DNA of 64,000 nt, from NCBI GenBank assembly GCA_947575605.1, contig CANPNZ010000001.1, positions 1-64,000 on the forward strand, in the 5' to 3' direction. The DNA is from an uncultured Clostridium sp. (lineage in GTDB: Bacteria > Bacillota > Clostridia > TANB77 > CAG-508). Below, in pieces: positions 9,724 to 19,766 of the stretch. Numbering within the stretch: position 1 is the stretch's first letter; each line of letters starts with the position of its first letter. A program made the position numbers and the translations under genes. The notes under the pieces were generated by a model, which was not told the origin of the DNA, ran no database searches, and saw nothing but the letters and a program-made list of their open reading frames with translations.

Positions 9724-11143
9724 ATGCTTAAAAACATACAATTTAATAAAATTATATTAGCGTTATTTATCATTGGCATTATGATTATTAGTGGGCTTGG
9801 AATTTTCTTCCTAAACTCGCTACAAGTTTTAGAACAACAGATACAAGAAGGACAAGTTGTCAACATGCAAGATTTTCAAAATAAAACCATAGGTGTAATA
9901 GGCATAGCGGGAATCGTATTTGCTATGGTTGGTATTATTACTGCTATTTGTTTATCGAGGTTTATTATCTACCCAATTAATAAACTGATTAAAAGTGCTG
10001 AAAGAATCACGGAAGAAGATAAAAATGGGAAAAAGGTTCTTAAAAATAAAAATGCACAAGATTTAGAAAACGTGTTGGGTGTCATGACAACGGAATTAAA
10101 GGAAAAATTAAGTGAAGTTTCTACACAAAAAAATCAAATTGAAACCATTTTACTTCACATGACAGATGGAATTATAGCTTTTAATATGAAGGGAGAAATC
10201 ATTTTAATTAATCCAGCAGCGAAAAAATCATTAAGCATTCGACCAGAAGATAATACTTTTGAAGATATTTTTAAAAAATTCCAATTAGATATTAACATGG
10301 AAAAAGTAATTTACTTAGAAAATTGGACTTCAACAGAACAAAGAATTCAAGTAGAAGACAAATTTATGAATGTATTTTTTGCACCATTTAAGAACGAAAG
10401 TGACAGACCAGATGGCGTAATAGCTGTAATACAAGATATTACAGAACATGTAAAATTAGATAGTATGCAAAAAGAATTTGTAGCAGATGTATCCCATGAA
10501 TTAAAAACGCCAATTACTTCCATTATGGGATATGCTGATACCTTGTTAGAGGGTGATTATGATAAGGAAACACAAGCAAAGTTTTTGAATGTAATTGCAG
10601 CAGAAGCAAGAAGAATGGCGAAGTTAGTTACCGATTTACTTACTTTATCAAGATATGATAATAATAACAAAATTGTACAAAAAGAAGCTTTTGATTTAGG
10701 CGATTTAGTTAAGAAATGTCAGGATAAATTAGCGATTGAAATTAAAAAGAAAGAACATAAAGTCAATTGTTTTGTAACGGCTGATGTTCCTCCTGTTTAT
10801 GCCGATAAATATGATATTGAACGAGTGGTATTAAATATTTTAACCAACAGTATTAAATATACCAAAGATGGTGGCGAAATTAAAATCTATGTAGGGTTTG
10901 TGTATAATGATGCCTATATTAAAGTTTTTGATAATGGAATTGGAATTCCAGAAGAGGATTTGAATCGAATTTTTGAAAGATTTTATCGTGTGGACAAGGC
11001 TCGTACTAGAGAAATGGGTGGTACTGGTCTACGGACTTTCCATTGCAAAAGAGATTTTAGATAAGAATGGTGGAAGTATTGATATTAAGAGTGTGGTTGG
11101 AGAAGGTACAGAGGTAGTGGTACGAATTCCAACAAAAGAATAA
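9724..11143 (+). CDS. Sensor histidine kinase (HAMP-PAS-HisKA-HATPase), requiring one +1 frameshift (CGG at 11032)
   Basis: DVSHELKTPITSIMGYADTLL; N box; G2 box GTGL|GLSIAKEILDKNGGSIDIKSVVGEGTEVVVRIPTKE* after skipping C 11032. Confidence 0.93.
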
Positions 11144-11228
11144 AATCTAGCTATTTTCATTGATTAGTAGAAAAAATTGATGTATAATAGTAGAAGATAA
11201 AATCAGTTAATACAGAGGAGAGATTAAA

Positions 11229-11861
11229 TTGAGTGAAAAAGCAAAAGACATATTAGAGTGGGTATATTGTATTGTAATAGCATTAGTATTAGCCATGTTA
11301 TTTCGTTACTTCATAGGAACTCCTACTATTGTAAAGCAAGTATCGATGTATCCAACCTTAATACAAGATGAAAGATTATGGTTAAACCGTTGGGGAAGAA
11401 CCACAAAAACATTACCAAAAAGAGGAGAAATTATAACTTTTGAGGAACCAGCTAAAATAACCTATTCTTCTTCCGAAATAGATCAAAGCAAACCAGTAGC
11501 ACAATATCGAGAAAAAAATGCGTGGCAATGGTTTACAAGTGACTTCTTAGAAATTGGAAAAAGGAGTTATATAAAAAGAGTAATTGCCTTGCCAGGTGAG
11601 CATGTACAAATAAAAGAAGGAAAAGTATATATCAATGACGAAGCATTAGAAGAACCATACTTGCAACCAGGAATTATGACAGATGTTACAGGAGAAGGAT
11701 TTGATGATTTTGTCGTACCAGAAAATTATGTCTTTGCTATGGGTGATAATAGAAATCATAGTACCGATTGTAGGGCATTTGGTTGTATTCCATTAGAAGA
11801 AATAGAAAGTACAGTAGCAATTAGAATTTGGCCATTCAATAAGTGGGGAAAGGTGGAATAA
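11229..11861 (+). CDS. lepB: Signal peptidase I
   Basis: KQVSMYPTL, YIKRVIALPGEHV, MGDNRNHSTDCRAFG. Confidence 0.95.
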   Translation: MSEKAKDILEWVYCIVIALVLAMLFRYFIGTPTIVKQVSMYPTLIQDERLWLNRWGRTTKTLPKRGEIITFEEPAKITYSSSEIDQSKPVAQYREKNAWQWFTSDFLEIGKRSYIKRVIALPGEHVQIKEGKVYINDEALEEPYLQPGIMTDVTGEGFDDFVVPENYVFAMGDNRNHSTDCRAFGCIPLEEIESTVAIRIWPFNKWGKVE

Positions 11862-11941
11862 AAATTACCTTATGGAACTTGTTGGCGCATGAAATTTTTA
11901 CATAGAGGCAAACTTACTTATAATAAGGAAGAGGAAAAAGC

Positions 11942-12829
11942 ATGTTTGAAAAGATAATGGGAAATGATGCCATAAAAGAGATGCTAGCTAAATCAATTGA
12001 AAATCAAACTATATCACATAGTTATTTATTTGTTGGAATACAAGGGATTGGAAAAAAGTTGTTAGCGAGGGAATTGGCAAAAAATATTTTGTGCATAGGA
12101 CAAGAAGATAAAGATAATTGCAAATCTTGCCTTGAATTGGAAAGCAATAATCATCCTGATTTTATGTGTATAGAGCCAGATGGTAATAGTATTAAAATTG
12201 ACCAAATTCGTTTTTTACAAAAAAAAATACAGGAAAAACCAATCACTTCAAATAAAAAAGTTTATCTGATTGATGAGGCAGACCAAATGACAACAGAGGC
12301 TCAAAATTGTTTATTAAAAACGTTAGAAGAACCGCCAGAATTTGCAATCATTATTTTAATAGGAAGTCAAGAAAATGCGTTTTTGCCAACTATAAAATCT
12401 AGGTGTATGATACTTCATTTTCAACCCATAGAAGAAGAAAAAATCAAATTATTTATGGAAGCGAATTATGGAATAAGTAATATGACGTCAAATGGTTTGG
12501 CGATGTTTCAAGGAAGCATTGGTAAAGCAATCAAATTGAAGGATAAACAAGAAGAATACAGTCAGATAGAAACGATGATAGAAAATTTAGATAAAAAAGA
12601 TTTAATTGAAATCGTGCAATTGGCAGAGCCATTATATAAAGCGAAAGAAGAGATTGTGGAAATACTAGAATATATGAATATAGTATTATTAAATCATGCA
12701 AAAGACAACTATCTATATACAAATTGTATTAAAATTGTGGAAAATACAAAGAAAAGATTGAAACAAAATGGAAATTATGATATGTGTATAGACAATATGG
12801 TGTTTAGTATGTGGGAGGAACTAATTTGA
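11942..12829 (+). CDS. holB: DNA polymerase III delta' subunit
   Basis: SHSYLFVGIQGIGKK, Zn cysteines, KTLEEPPEFAIIILI. Confidence 0.9.
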   Translation: MFEKIMGNDAIKEMLAKSIENQTISHSYLFVGIQGIGKKLLARELAKNILCIGQEDKDNCKSCLELESNNHPDFMCIEPDGNSIKIDQIRFLQKKIQEKPITSNKKVYLIDEADQMTTEAQNCLLKTLEEPPEFAIIILIGSQENAFLPTIKSRCMILHFQPIEEEKIKLFMEANYGISNMTSNGLAMFQGSIGKAIKLKDKQEEYSQIETMIENLDKKDLIEIVQLAEPLYKAKEEIVEILEYMNIVLLNHAKDNYLYTNCIKIVENTKKRLKQNGNYDMCIDNMVFSMWEELI

Positions 12830-12945
12830 AAAATAATTGCCATCTGGCGTTGTTACACTAAAGTTGGAATTTAATCAACGTGCAAAAGCACGCTTCATAA
12901 ATTCTAAGAAAGTGTGCCTAGCCAAATAACGATTTTTTTCCAAAT
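12830..12945. repeat. Intergenic hairpin element, family E
   Basis: gaaaaataattgccatctggc ... gccaaataacgatttttttc; similar arms at 511-628. Confidence 0.45.
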
Positions 12946-12963
12946 TATAGAAAGGAATAAAAA

Positions 12964-13863
12964 TTGAAAAATATAATAGGAGTTAGATTTAAAAAATTAG
13001 GAAAAATATATTTCTTCAATCCAAAAAATTTAAAAATCAGAAAAGGGGATAAAGTTATTGTCGAGACAGCACAAGGAGAAGAATATGGAGAAGTTATGAT
13101 ACCAAATCGTTGGGTAGAAGATGACAAGATTGTAACGCCTCTAAAAAAAGTGGTAAGAATTGCTAATTATAGAGATCACAAACATTATGAAGAATGTAGA
13201 AAAAAAGAAAAAGAGGCATTTGGTATTTGTTTAAAGAAAATAAAAGAACACAAATTAGACATGACATTAACAGATGTAGAATATAAATTTGATAATAGCA
13301 AAGTTTTGTTCTATTTTACAGCAGATGGAAGAATTGATTTTAGAGAGTTAGTAAAGGATTTAGCAGCTATTTATAAAACACGAATTGAATTAAGACAAAT
13401 TGGGGTAAGAGATGAAGTAAAGAGAATTGGTGGAAATGGAATTTGTGGTAGAGAGCTTTGTTGTTGTTCTTTTTTAAGTGATTTTGAGACCGTATCTATC
13501 AAAATGGCAAAAGAACAAAATATGTCATTAAATCCATCTAAAATATCAGGAAATTGCGGTCGATTAATGTGTTGCTTAAAATATGAAAGTGATGTTTATG
13601 AGGAAAAGTTGGAGAAAATTCCTAACATTGGAGCGATTGTAAAAACCGAAGATGGAGAAGGTGAAGTAGAGGCAATCGAAACATTAAAAGAAAGAGTTAG
13701 AGTGAAAATAAAAGACAGTGAAGGAGATGGCTATTTTTATAAAAGATATGATGCTAAAGATATAACAGTAATTAAGGATGCAGTAGCAGAAAAAATAGAT
13801 GAGGAAGAGTTAGCACATAAGAAGGAATTAGAAGAATTAGAAAAACTAGAAAATGAGGGATAA
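12964..13863 (+). CDS. PSP1-domain protein (RicT/YaaT-like)
   Basis: GVRFKKLGKIYFFNP, ICGRELCCCSFLSDFETVSIKMAKEQNMSLNPSKISGNCGRLMCCLKYE. Confidence 0.95.
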   Translation: MKNIIGVRFKKLGKIYFFNPKNLKIRKGDKVIVETAQGEEYGEVMIPNRWVEDDKIVTPLKKVVRIANYRDHKHYEECRKKEKEAFGICLKKIKEHKLDMTLTDVEYKFDNSKVLFYFTADGRIDFRELVKDLAAIYKTRIELRQIGVRDEVKRIGGNGICGRELCCCSFLSDFETVSIKMAKEQNMSLNPSKISGNCGRLMCCLKYESDVYEEKLEKIPNIGAIVKTEDGEGEVEAIETLKERVRVKIKDSEGDGYFYKRYDAKDITVIKDAVAEKIDEEELAHKKELEELEKLENEG

Positions 13864-13921
13864 GAAATTTTATTACCGAATCAATGCAGACAGATAGATT
13901 TTTAATCCCTAGCAGTAGTAG

Positions 13922-14104
<183 letters not shown>

Positions 14105-14242
14105 TGGATTATTATGTAATAGTGAATGATAGAAAGGGGTTATAGATATAATCTCTTTTTATTTTGTATAAATATTTTTTCATTGATATAATAATAGCGC
14201 CCCGCCAAAATAGAATTGGCGAAGCTAAATACAGAAGACAAG

Positions 14243-14377
14243 TTAATGATTTTTTTCTGTCATTTTATGATTGTTTTGTAATTCCCGAAGAAGATTATTG
14301 GCCCAGTTGTTGTCATTTTTACTTCTTCGTTGCTTTTTGTCAGCATAGTAGTCTTTGCCCTTATTTTTTCTTCCCAT
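14243..14377 (-). CDS. Possible small basic protein (44 aa)
   Basis: MGRKNKGKDYYADKKQRRSKNDNNWANNLLRELQNNHKMTEKNH with good aaggagg RBS; contains an in-frame CGG (14287-14285). Confidence 0.4.
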   Translation of the reverse strand: MGRKNKGKDYYADKKQRRSKNDNNWANNLLRELQNNHKMTEKNH

Positions 14378-14563
14378 ACACTTATCCTCCTTTTTTATTT
14401 ATGCTGTCATTATATTATAAATTACATAAAATTGCAAATTGTAAATTAGCAAAAAAAATTTATAATATAGGTATTGAAAATTTAAAATTCGCTTGCTTTT
14501 TGGTATAAATTAAGGTATAACAGATATAATGATAAAAAGATTATAAAAGAGGAGAATAGCAAA

Positions 14564-15661
14564 ATGTCAGAAGAGATAGAAAAAGAGCAAGAGCAAAAGG
14601 CAGAAATAGAAAAATTAGAACAAGATGTAAAACCAGCTAATAAAAAACTAATTGCTTTCAACTTTATTCTAATATTAGTTATATTTATAGGTCTATTTAT
14701 CTATATGATAAAGGTAGATGGAATTGATAATATAAAAGAATTACTACATCAAGTGGATTATAAATGGGTATTAGCAGGGATGGTATGTTTAGGAATTCAT
14801 TGGATTTGTGAAGCTAGTAACCTACATACACCATTAAAGAAGATGTACCCCAATCAGCCATTTAGCAATTCATTTAAAGTATCTATGTTAGGGCAATTAT
14901 TTAATAATATAACGCCATTTTCTTCGGGAGGCCAACCAATGCAAGCATATGAATTGACGAAAACAGGGAAAAGGGTTAGTGATTCTTTATCTGCTATGGC
15001 TATGAAATTTATTATCACACAAACAGCCCTAGTAGTTTCTACCGTAGTAGTGGTATTATTTGAGTTTTCCTTTTTTGCGGAGTTAATGCAAAATTATGTA
15101 TGGATTGCGATTGTGGGATTTCTTCTTAATATATTAGCTATTATAGTAGTTATCTTAGCAGGTGTAAAAAAGAAAATGATTACCTTTTTTACAACGCCAA
15201 TTATTAAATTGTTTGGTAAAATTCATATATTCAAACATCCTGAAGATACCATTGAAAAGTTAGACAAAAGCATTGATCATTTTAGAGAACAATTTTTATT
15301 TATGAAATCAGAAAAAAAGATGGTAATAAAAATGTTTATAATTGCCGTAATACAAAGTTTTGCTTATTATTCTATTACCTATATGATTTATCGTGCTTTT
15401 GGAAATACAGGAATTACCTTCTGGCAAATTATACCGACACAAGCTTTTTTACTATTAATTATGACATTTATTCCAACACCAGGTTCAGGACTTGGAGCAG
15501 AAGGAGGATTTTATTTATTATTTAGTTCTATTTTTCAACAAGGAACCATTAATATGTCAATTTTATTTTGGAGAGTATATACCTTTTATTTACCAATTAT
15601 AGTGGGAGCGTTGTTTTTAATACCAGTTAAAAAGAGAACAAAAAGAGATTCGAAAATATAA
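14564..15661 (+). CDS. Lysylphosphatidylglycerol synthase TM / flippase-like family protein
   Basis: Multi-TM, NNITPFSSGGQPMQAYELTK, PTPGSGLGAEGGFYLLF. Confidence 0.85.
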   Translation: MSEEIEKEQEQKAEIEKLEQDVKPANKKLIAFNFILILVIFIGLFIYMIKVDGIDNIKELLHQVDYKWVLAGMVCLGIHWICEASNLHTPLKKMYPNQPFSNSFKVSMLGQLFNNITPFSSGGQPMQAYELTKTGKRVSDSLSAMAMKFIITQTALVVSTVVVVLFEFSFFAELMQNYVWIAIVGFLLNILAIIVVILAGVKKKMITFFTTPIIKLFGKIHIFKHPEDTIEKLDKSIDHFREQFLFMKSEKKMVIKMFIIAVIQSFAYYSITYMIYRAFGNTGITFWQIIPTQAFLLLIMTFIPTPGSGLGAEGGFYLLFSSIFQQGTINMSILFWRVYTFYLPIIVGALFLIPVKKRTKRDSKI

Positions 15662-15680
15662 ATTAAAAAGGGATGAGGAA

Positions 15681-16331
15681 ATGGAAACATGGATAGTTGC
15701 TGGAGGAGAAATTGAAAAAGAAGATTTAGACACATATTATAAAGAAAATAACACAAAAATAAATATAATTGCTGTTGATAGAGGACTGGAAGTATTATAT
15801 CAACTAAATATAATACCAAATTATATAGTAGGAGACTTTGACTCTGTCCCTCCTACAATATTACAAGAGTATCGAAACAATTCTCAAGTTATATTTCATC
15901 AGTACAATCCAGAAAAAGATAATACAGACACTGATATGGCCATTCAATTAGCAATTCAGTTAAACAGTTCTAAGATTACTATTATGGGAGCTCTTGGCAA
16001 GAGAATCGATCATACGATAGCTAATATTCATATTTTGAAATATGCTTTAGAAGCTCAAATTCCATGTCAAATATTAGATAGGCATAATAAAATTTATCTG
16101 ATAAACAAACACTATACTTTATATAAAAATAGAACTTATGGAAAATATATTTCTTTTATTCCATTGACTACTAAAGTAGAGGGGATTACGTTAAAGGGTT
16201 TTAAATATCCATTAAAGGATGCTTCTTTATCAATTGGATTAAGTTTAGGAATTAGTAATGAGATAGTAGAAGAAGTTGCTACCATTGAAGTAGAAAAAGG
16301 TATTTTAATTGCCATTGAAAGTAAAGATTAA
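15681..16331 (+). CDS. thiN: Thiamine pyrophosphokinase
   Basis: VAGGEIEKEDL, GDFDSV, EKDNTDTDMAIQLA, GALGKRIDHTIANI. Confidence 0.92.
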   Translation: METWIVAGGEIEKEDLDTYYKENNTKINIIAVDRGLEVLYQLNIIPNYIVGDFDSVPPTILQEYRNNSQVIFHQYNPEKDNTDTDMAIQLAIQLNSSKITIMGALGKRIDHTIANIHILKYALEAQIPCQILDRHNKIYLINKHYTLYKNRTYGKYISFIPLTTKVEGITLKGFKYPLKDASLSIGLSLGISNEIVEEVATIEVEKGILIAIESKD

Positions 16332-16369
16332 AAAGATAGTTAAAAAATGTAAAATTGTGTAAAAAATTA

Positions 16370-16398
16370 TTGACAAAAGTATAAAAAAATATTATAAT
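16370..16398 (+). promoter_or_regulatory. Sigma-A type promoter
   Basis: TTGACA (16370-16375) - 17 bp - TATAAT (16393-16398). Confidence 0.75.
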
Positions 16399-16452
16399 GA
16401 ATATACTAAAAAGAGATTGAAAAAAATCTTGGTGTGCTGACACTAAAAATCC

Positions 16453-16557
16453 GATAGTTTAATGTAAGACTTGTGGGCTTACGGTTGGCAGGCAACGGAA
16501 AAACCTGATAGTTTAATGTAAGACTTGTGGGCTTACGGTTGGCGGACAACGGAAAAA
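16453..16557 (+). repeat. Tandem duplication (51-bp unit, 54-bp period), putative structured leader/ncRNA
   Basis: gatagtttaatgtaagacttgtgggcttacggttggc[agg/gga]caacggaaaaa at 16453-16503 and 16507-16557; each unit can form GTAAG/CTTAC and GTTG/CAAC stems. Confidence 0.8.
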
Positions 16558-16562
16558 TCAGT

Positions 16563-17231
16563 ATGGGGGAAAACAAAAAATCAAAATTTGTTTTCTCTCT
16601 TTATTTTTTGGAAGGAGTGAAGTATATAGAGAAAAAAGAAATAATAGAGAAAATCGTAGATTGTGCGAAAAATTATAACAAGAATTTAAATAATAGGAAT
16701 GTAATGTTTATTTATTTACAAGATCAAAAGATAAAATTTTTAGAAACTAAATTTACAAAGGCAAACTTTTTACATCTAACAGGAGTTAAAATAGTTAATA
16801 GGAAAATGAATGCAAAATCTTTTTATAGTAAATGTATAGCAAACAGAATTAAAGAAGATGAAATAGAAGAAAGAGAAGATGGAAATACCAAAAATAAATT
16901 ATCTGTGTTAAACAATTTAATGTATATACATAAAAATGCTAGAACCATAGGAGACTTTAATCAAAATAGAATTTTTTTATATTCTGATAAAATCATAGGA
17001 AGCATATCAGCATGTTTAGGTTTTATAGCAAATGGGAATTATTATATCTGTAATACTTCTTTGAAAGAAGACATTAGAAAAATAACTTGTAATCGTGCAA
17101 AAATAGTTTGTATCGCTTGTAAACAAATTCAAGATTTAAAATATAATAAAATTACTTATATAGATGAGAGATATAGAGAAAAAATTTTTTCGAATAAAGA
17201 AATTAATGAAAAAATAAAACATAATCTGTAA
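16563..17231 (+). CDS. PBECR4-like (predicted BECR-fold nuclease) protein
   Basis: KFLETKFTKANFLHLTGVKI...MNAKSFYSKCIANRI...SACLGFIANGNYYICNTSLKEDIRK; ATG 16563 preferred over the GTG 16527 inside the repeat. Confidence 0.55.
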   Translation: MGENKKSKFVFSLYFLEGVKYIEKKEIIEKIVDCAKNYNKNLNNRNVMFIYLQDQKIKFLETKFTKANFLHLTGVKIVNRKMNAKSFYSKCIANRIKEDEIEEREDGNTKNKLSVLNNLMYIHKNARTIGDFNQNRIFLYSDKIIGSISACLGFIANGNYYICNTSLKEDIRKITCNRAKIVCIACKQIQDLKYNKITYIDERYREKIFSNKEINEKIKHNL

Positions 17232-17251
17232 ATGAAAAATCTCTTTTTAGA

Positions 17252-17290
17252 AAAAAAGTTGCAAATGATATATCAAATGCAACTTTTTAT
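17252..17290. terminator. Bidirectional Rho-independent terminator
   Basis: aaaagttgcaaatgatatatcaaatgcaacttttt. Confidence 0.8.
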
Positions 17291-17297
17291 TATTAAA

Positions 17298-18250
17298 TTA
17301 TTCTTTATTTGTGATTTCCTCTAAATCTAAAAGTTCTTGCCACCTAGCATCTACTTCTTTTTGGAATTCTTCAATCATCCATTCATTACCAGGTTTAAAC
17401 ATATGTTTAAATCTTTTTTGTGGTTTTAAGAATTCTTCAATTGGTAATTTTTTAGCTGGTTTATAATTAATTTTATATTTTCCATTGATTACTTCATATA
17501 AAGGCCAGTAGCAAGTTTCAACAGCTAGTTTGTTGATTGGCATTAATTGGTCTGTTGGATACCCCCAACCTCTAGGGCAGGGTGCCATTACATTTAAAAA
17601 GGCTGGTCCTTCTGTATAAATTGCTTTTTCCGCTTTTTCATATAAATCTTTGAAATTCATATAACCAAGAGTTTGAGCAACATAAGGAAGATGATGTCCA
17701 ACCATGATTTTTGCTAAGTCTTTTCTGGATTGCATTTTTCCTGGTATTACGTTTCCTGCTGGAGAAGTCGTGGTATCTGCAAATTTTGGTGTAGCAGAAG
17801 AACGTTGAATTCCTGTATTCATATAAGCGCCATTGTCATAACAAACATAAACCATGTCATGTCCACGCTCCATAGCTCCTGATAAACTTTGGATTCCAAT
17901 ATCATAGGTTCCACCATCTCCACCAAAGGCAATAAATTTAGTATTGCCTTCTGGCAATTTCCCCTGTTTTTTCATAGATTGATAAGCTGCTTCTGCTCCT
18001 GCTAAGGTCGCACCAGCACATTCAAAAGCAGTATGAATAAAAGAATCGGTCCAAGCGGTATAGGGATAAATGAAAGTAGAAACTTCCATACATCCGGGTA
18101 GCTCCGGCAAACAACAGCATGATCCTCTGGTTTTAAAGCTCTCATAATATGTCTCGCAATTGGTGGCGCTCCACAACCAGCACACATTCTATGTCCAGCT
18201 GTAAATCTTGAAGGTTTGTTGGCAACTACTTCTTTTACATTATAAGCCAT
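17298..18250 (-). CDS. porB: 2-oxoacid (pyruvate) : ferredoxin oxidoreductase beta subunit, requiring two +1 frameshifts (CGG at 18106-18104 and 18096-18094)
   Basis: MAYNVKEVVANKPSRFTAGHRMCAGCGAPPIARHIMRALKPEDHAVVC | GAT | GCMEVSTFIYPYTAWTDSFIHTAFECAGA after removing the C at 18106 and 18096. Confidence 0.94.
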
Positions 18251-19443
18251 TATTTGTCACCTTCCTTTCTTAATCCTAAATAACGATAAGGATTGTCAAT
18301 TTTATTGGTTTTTGTAATTTCTAATAAGTCGGTATAAACAGATTCAATATCATCAGCTTTGGTATCTCTACCACCAATTCCATAGATATAATTAACAGCT
18401 GGTACGTGAATGTTATTGACATACATAGCAGATGTTACATCTTCAAATAAAGCACCTCCAGCAGCGTTTAGAGAGTCTGCTCTATCTAAAATAGCAATTG
18501 CTTTCACATGTGATAAAGCTTTGGCTATTTCTTCCACAGGAAAAGGCCTAAATACACGAAGTTTTAAAAGTCCTGCTTTAATTCCTTTGGTTCTCAAATT
18601 GTCTATTACATATTTGGTGGTTCCTGCTGTTGAATTCATACATACAATCGCTATTTCGGCATCTTCTAATTGATATTCTTCGAATAGACCATAGCTTCTA
18701 CCTGTCATCTTTTCAAAATCTTTGGAAACCTCTAAAATAACTTGTTTAGCATTTTTTATGGCTTCTGCTTGCTGTGCTTTGTGTTCAAATAGATAGGCTT
18801 GTAAGTCTAAAGGACCAACCGCAATTGGTTCTTGTTTGTTTAATAAGTAATGCTCTGGTTTATATTCTCCTACAAATTGTTTTACTTTTTCATCTTCTAC
18901 TAATTCAATATTTTCAATGGCATGAGATGTAATAAACCCATCTTGACATACCATTAAAGGTAGTCTAACGTCTTTGTGCTCTGCAATTCTATGAGCCATT
19001 AAAGTATTATCATAGGCTTCTTGATTGTTTTCAGAAAATAGCATAATCCAGCCACTATCACGAGCTCCCATAGCATCGGAATGGTCACAGTGAATGTTTA
19101 ATGGACCAGATACCGCTCTATTTACTAATGATAAAACGATTGGTAGTCGTAGACTAGAAGCGATGTAAATCATTTCCCACATAAGGGATAGACCATTGGC
19201 AGAAGTTGCTGTCATAGCTCTTGCTCCTGCTGCTTCTGCTCCAATACAGGCAGACATAGCACTATGTTCGCTTTCTACGGCAACAAATTCAGTATCAACG
19301 GTTCCGTTCGCTACAAATGTTGAAAAGTATTGTGGTATTTCAGTAGATGGGGTAATGGGGAAAGCGGCTACCACGTCTGGGTTAATTTGCTTCATGGCGG
19401 TTGCTGCTGCTTCATTACCACTTAATCTTTCTCTTATACTCAT
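18250..19443 (-). CDS. porA: Pyruvate ferredoxin oxidoreductase alpha subunit
   Basis: GNEAAATAMKQINPDVVAAFPITPSTEIPQ; GAEAAGARAMTATSANGLSLMWE. Confidence 0.95.
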   Translation of the reverse strand: MSIRERLSGNEAAATAMKQINPDVVAAFPITPSTEIPQYFSTFVANGTVDTEFVAVESEHSAMSACIGAEAAGARAMTATSANGLSLMWEMIYIASSLRLPIVLSLVNRAVSGPLNIHCDHSDAMGARDSGWIMLFSENNQEAYDNTLMAHRIAEHKDVRLPLMVCQDGFITSHAIENIELVEDEKVKQFVGEYKPEHYLLNKQEPIAVGPLDLQAYLFEHKAQQAEAIKNAKQVILEVSKDFEKMTGRSYGLFEEYQLEDAEIAIVCMNSTAGTTKYVIDNLRTKGIKAGLLKLRVFRPFPVEEIAKALSHVKAIAILDRADSLNAAGGALFEDVTSAMYVNNIHVPAVNYIYGIGGRDTKADDIESVYTDLLEITKTNKIDNPYRYLGLRKEGDK

Positions 19444-19472
19444 TTTAAATCTCCTTTCTTTTTAGGAACAAA

Positions 19473-19766
19473 TTATCCTTCTTCTTTCATTTCAATGGCA
19501 CTAAAAGGACAAACCTTTGCACAAACGCCACATCCTTTGCAATAATCGTAATTAAAATTTTCTCTTAACATATCTTTATTAACAGGAATGGCATCTTCTG
19601 GGCAAACAGGAAAACAAAGTCCACATTGTTTGCATTTATCACGCAAGAAAACAGGACGAATACTTCTCCAATCTCCTGTTTTAAATTCTTTGGCATTTCC
19701 AGAAGTATAAATATCACCACCTGGTGTTAGTTTTTCCATAGGCGTATTATTATTAATTTCTGTCAT
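19473..19766 (-). CDS. porD: Pyruvate ferredoxin oxidoreductase delta subunit
   Basis: 2x[4Fe-4S] CKQCGLCFPVCP / CKGCGVCAKVCP. Confidence 0.94.
   Translation of the reverse strand: MTEINNNTPMEKLTPGGDIYTSGNAKEFKTGDWRSIRPVFLRDKCKQCGLCFPVCPEDAIPVNKDMLRENFNYDYCKGCGVCAKVCPFSAIEMKEEG

Noticed and set aside
14164-14508. 114-aa plus-strand ORF (MYKYFFIDIIIAPRQNRIGE...)
   Set aside because: No RBS or domain, low-complexity aromatic composition; antisense to a better small ORF with an RBS.
16527-16562. GTG start at 16527 for the PBECR4-like gene (would include a CGG)
   Set aside because: It lies inside the second copy of the tandem duplication; ATG 16563 immediately after the repeat is more plausible, so this CGG is treated as non-coding.
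17298-18185. Separate 295-aa ORF start (MCWLWSATNCETYYESFKTRGSCCCLPELPGCMEV...) and 82-aa ORF 18002-18250 as two genes
   Set aside because: Both are fragments of one porB; the apparent N-terminus of the 295-aa ORF is out-of-frame sequence upstream of the CGG sites.
18410-19465. Plus-strand ORFs (87 and 89 aa) opposite porA
   Set aside because: Antisense to a strongly conserved gene, no RBS.
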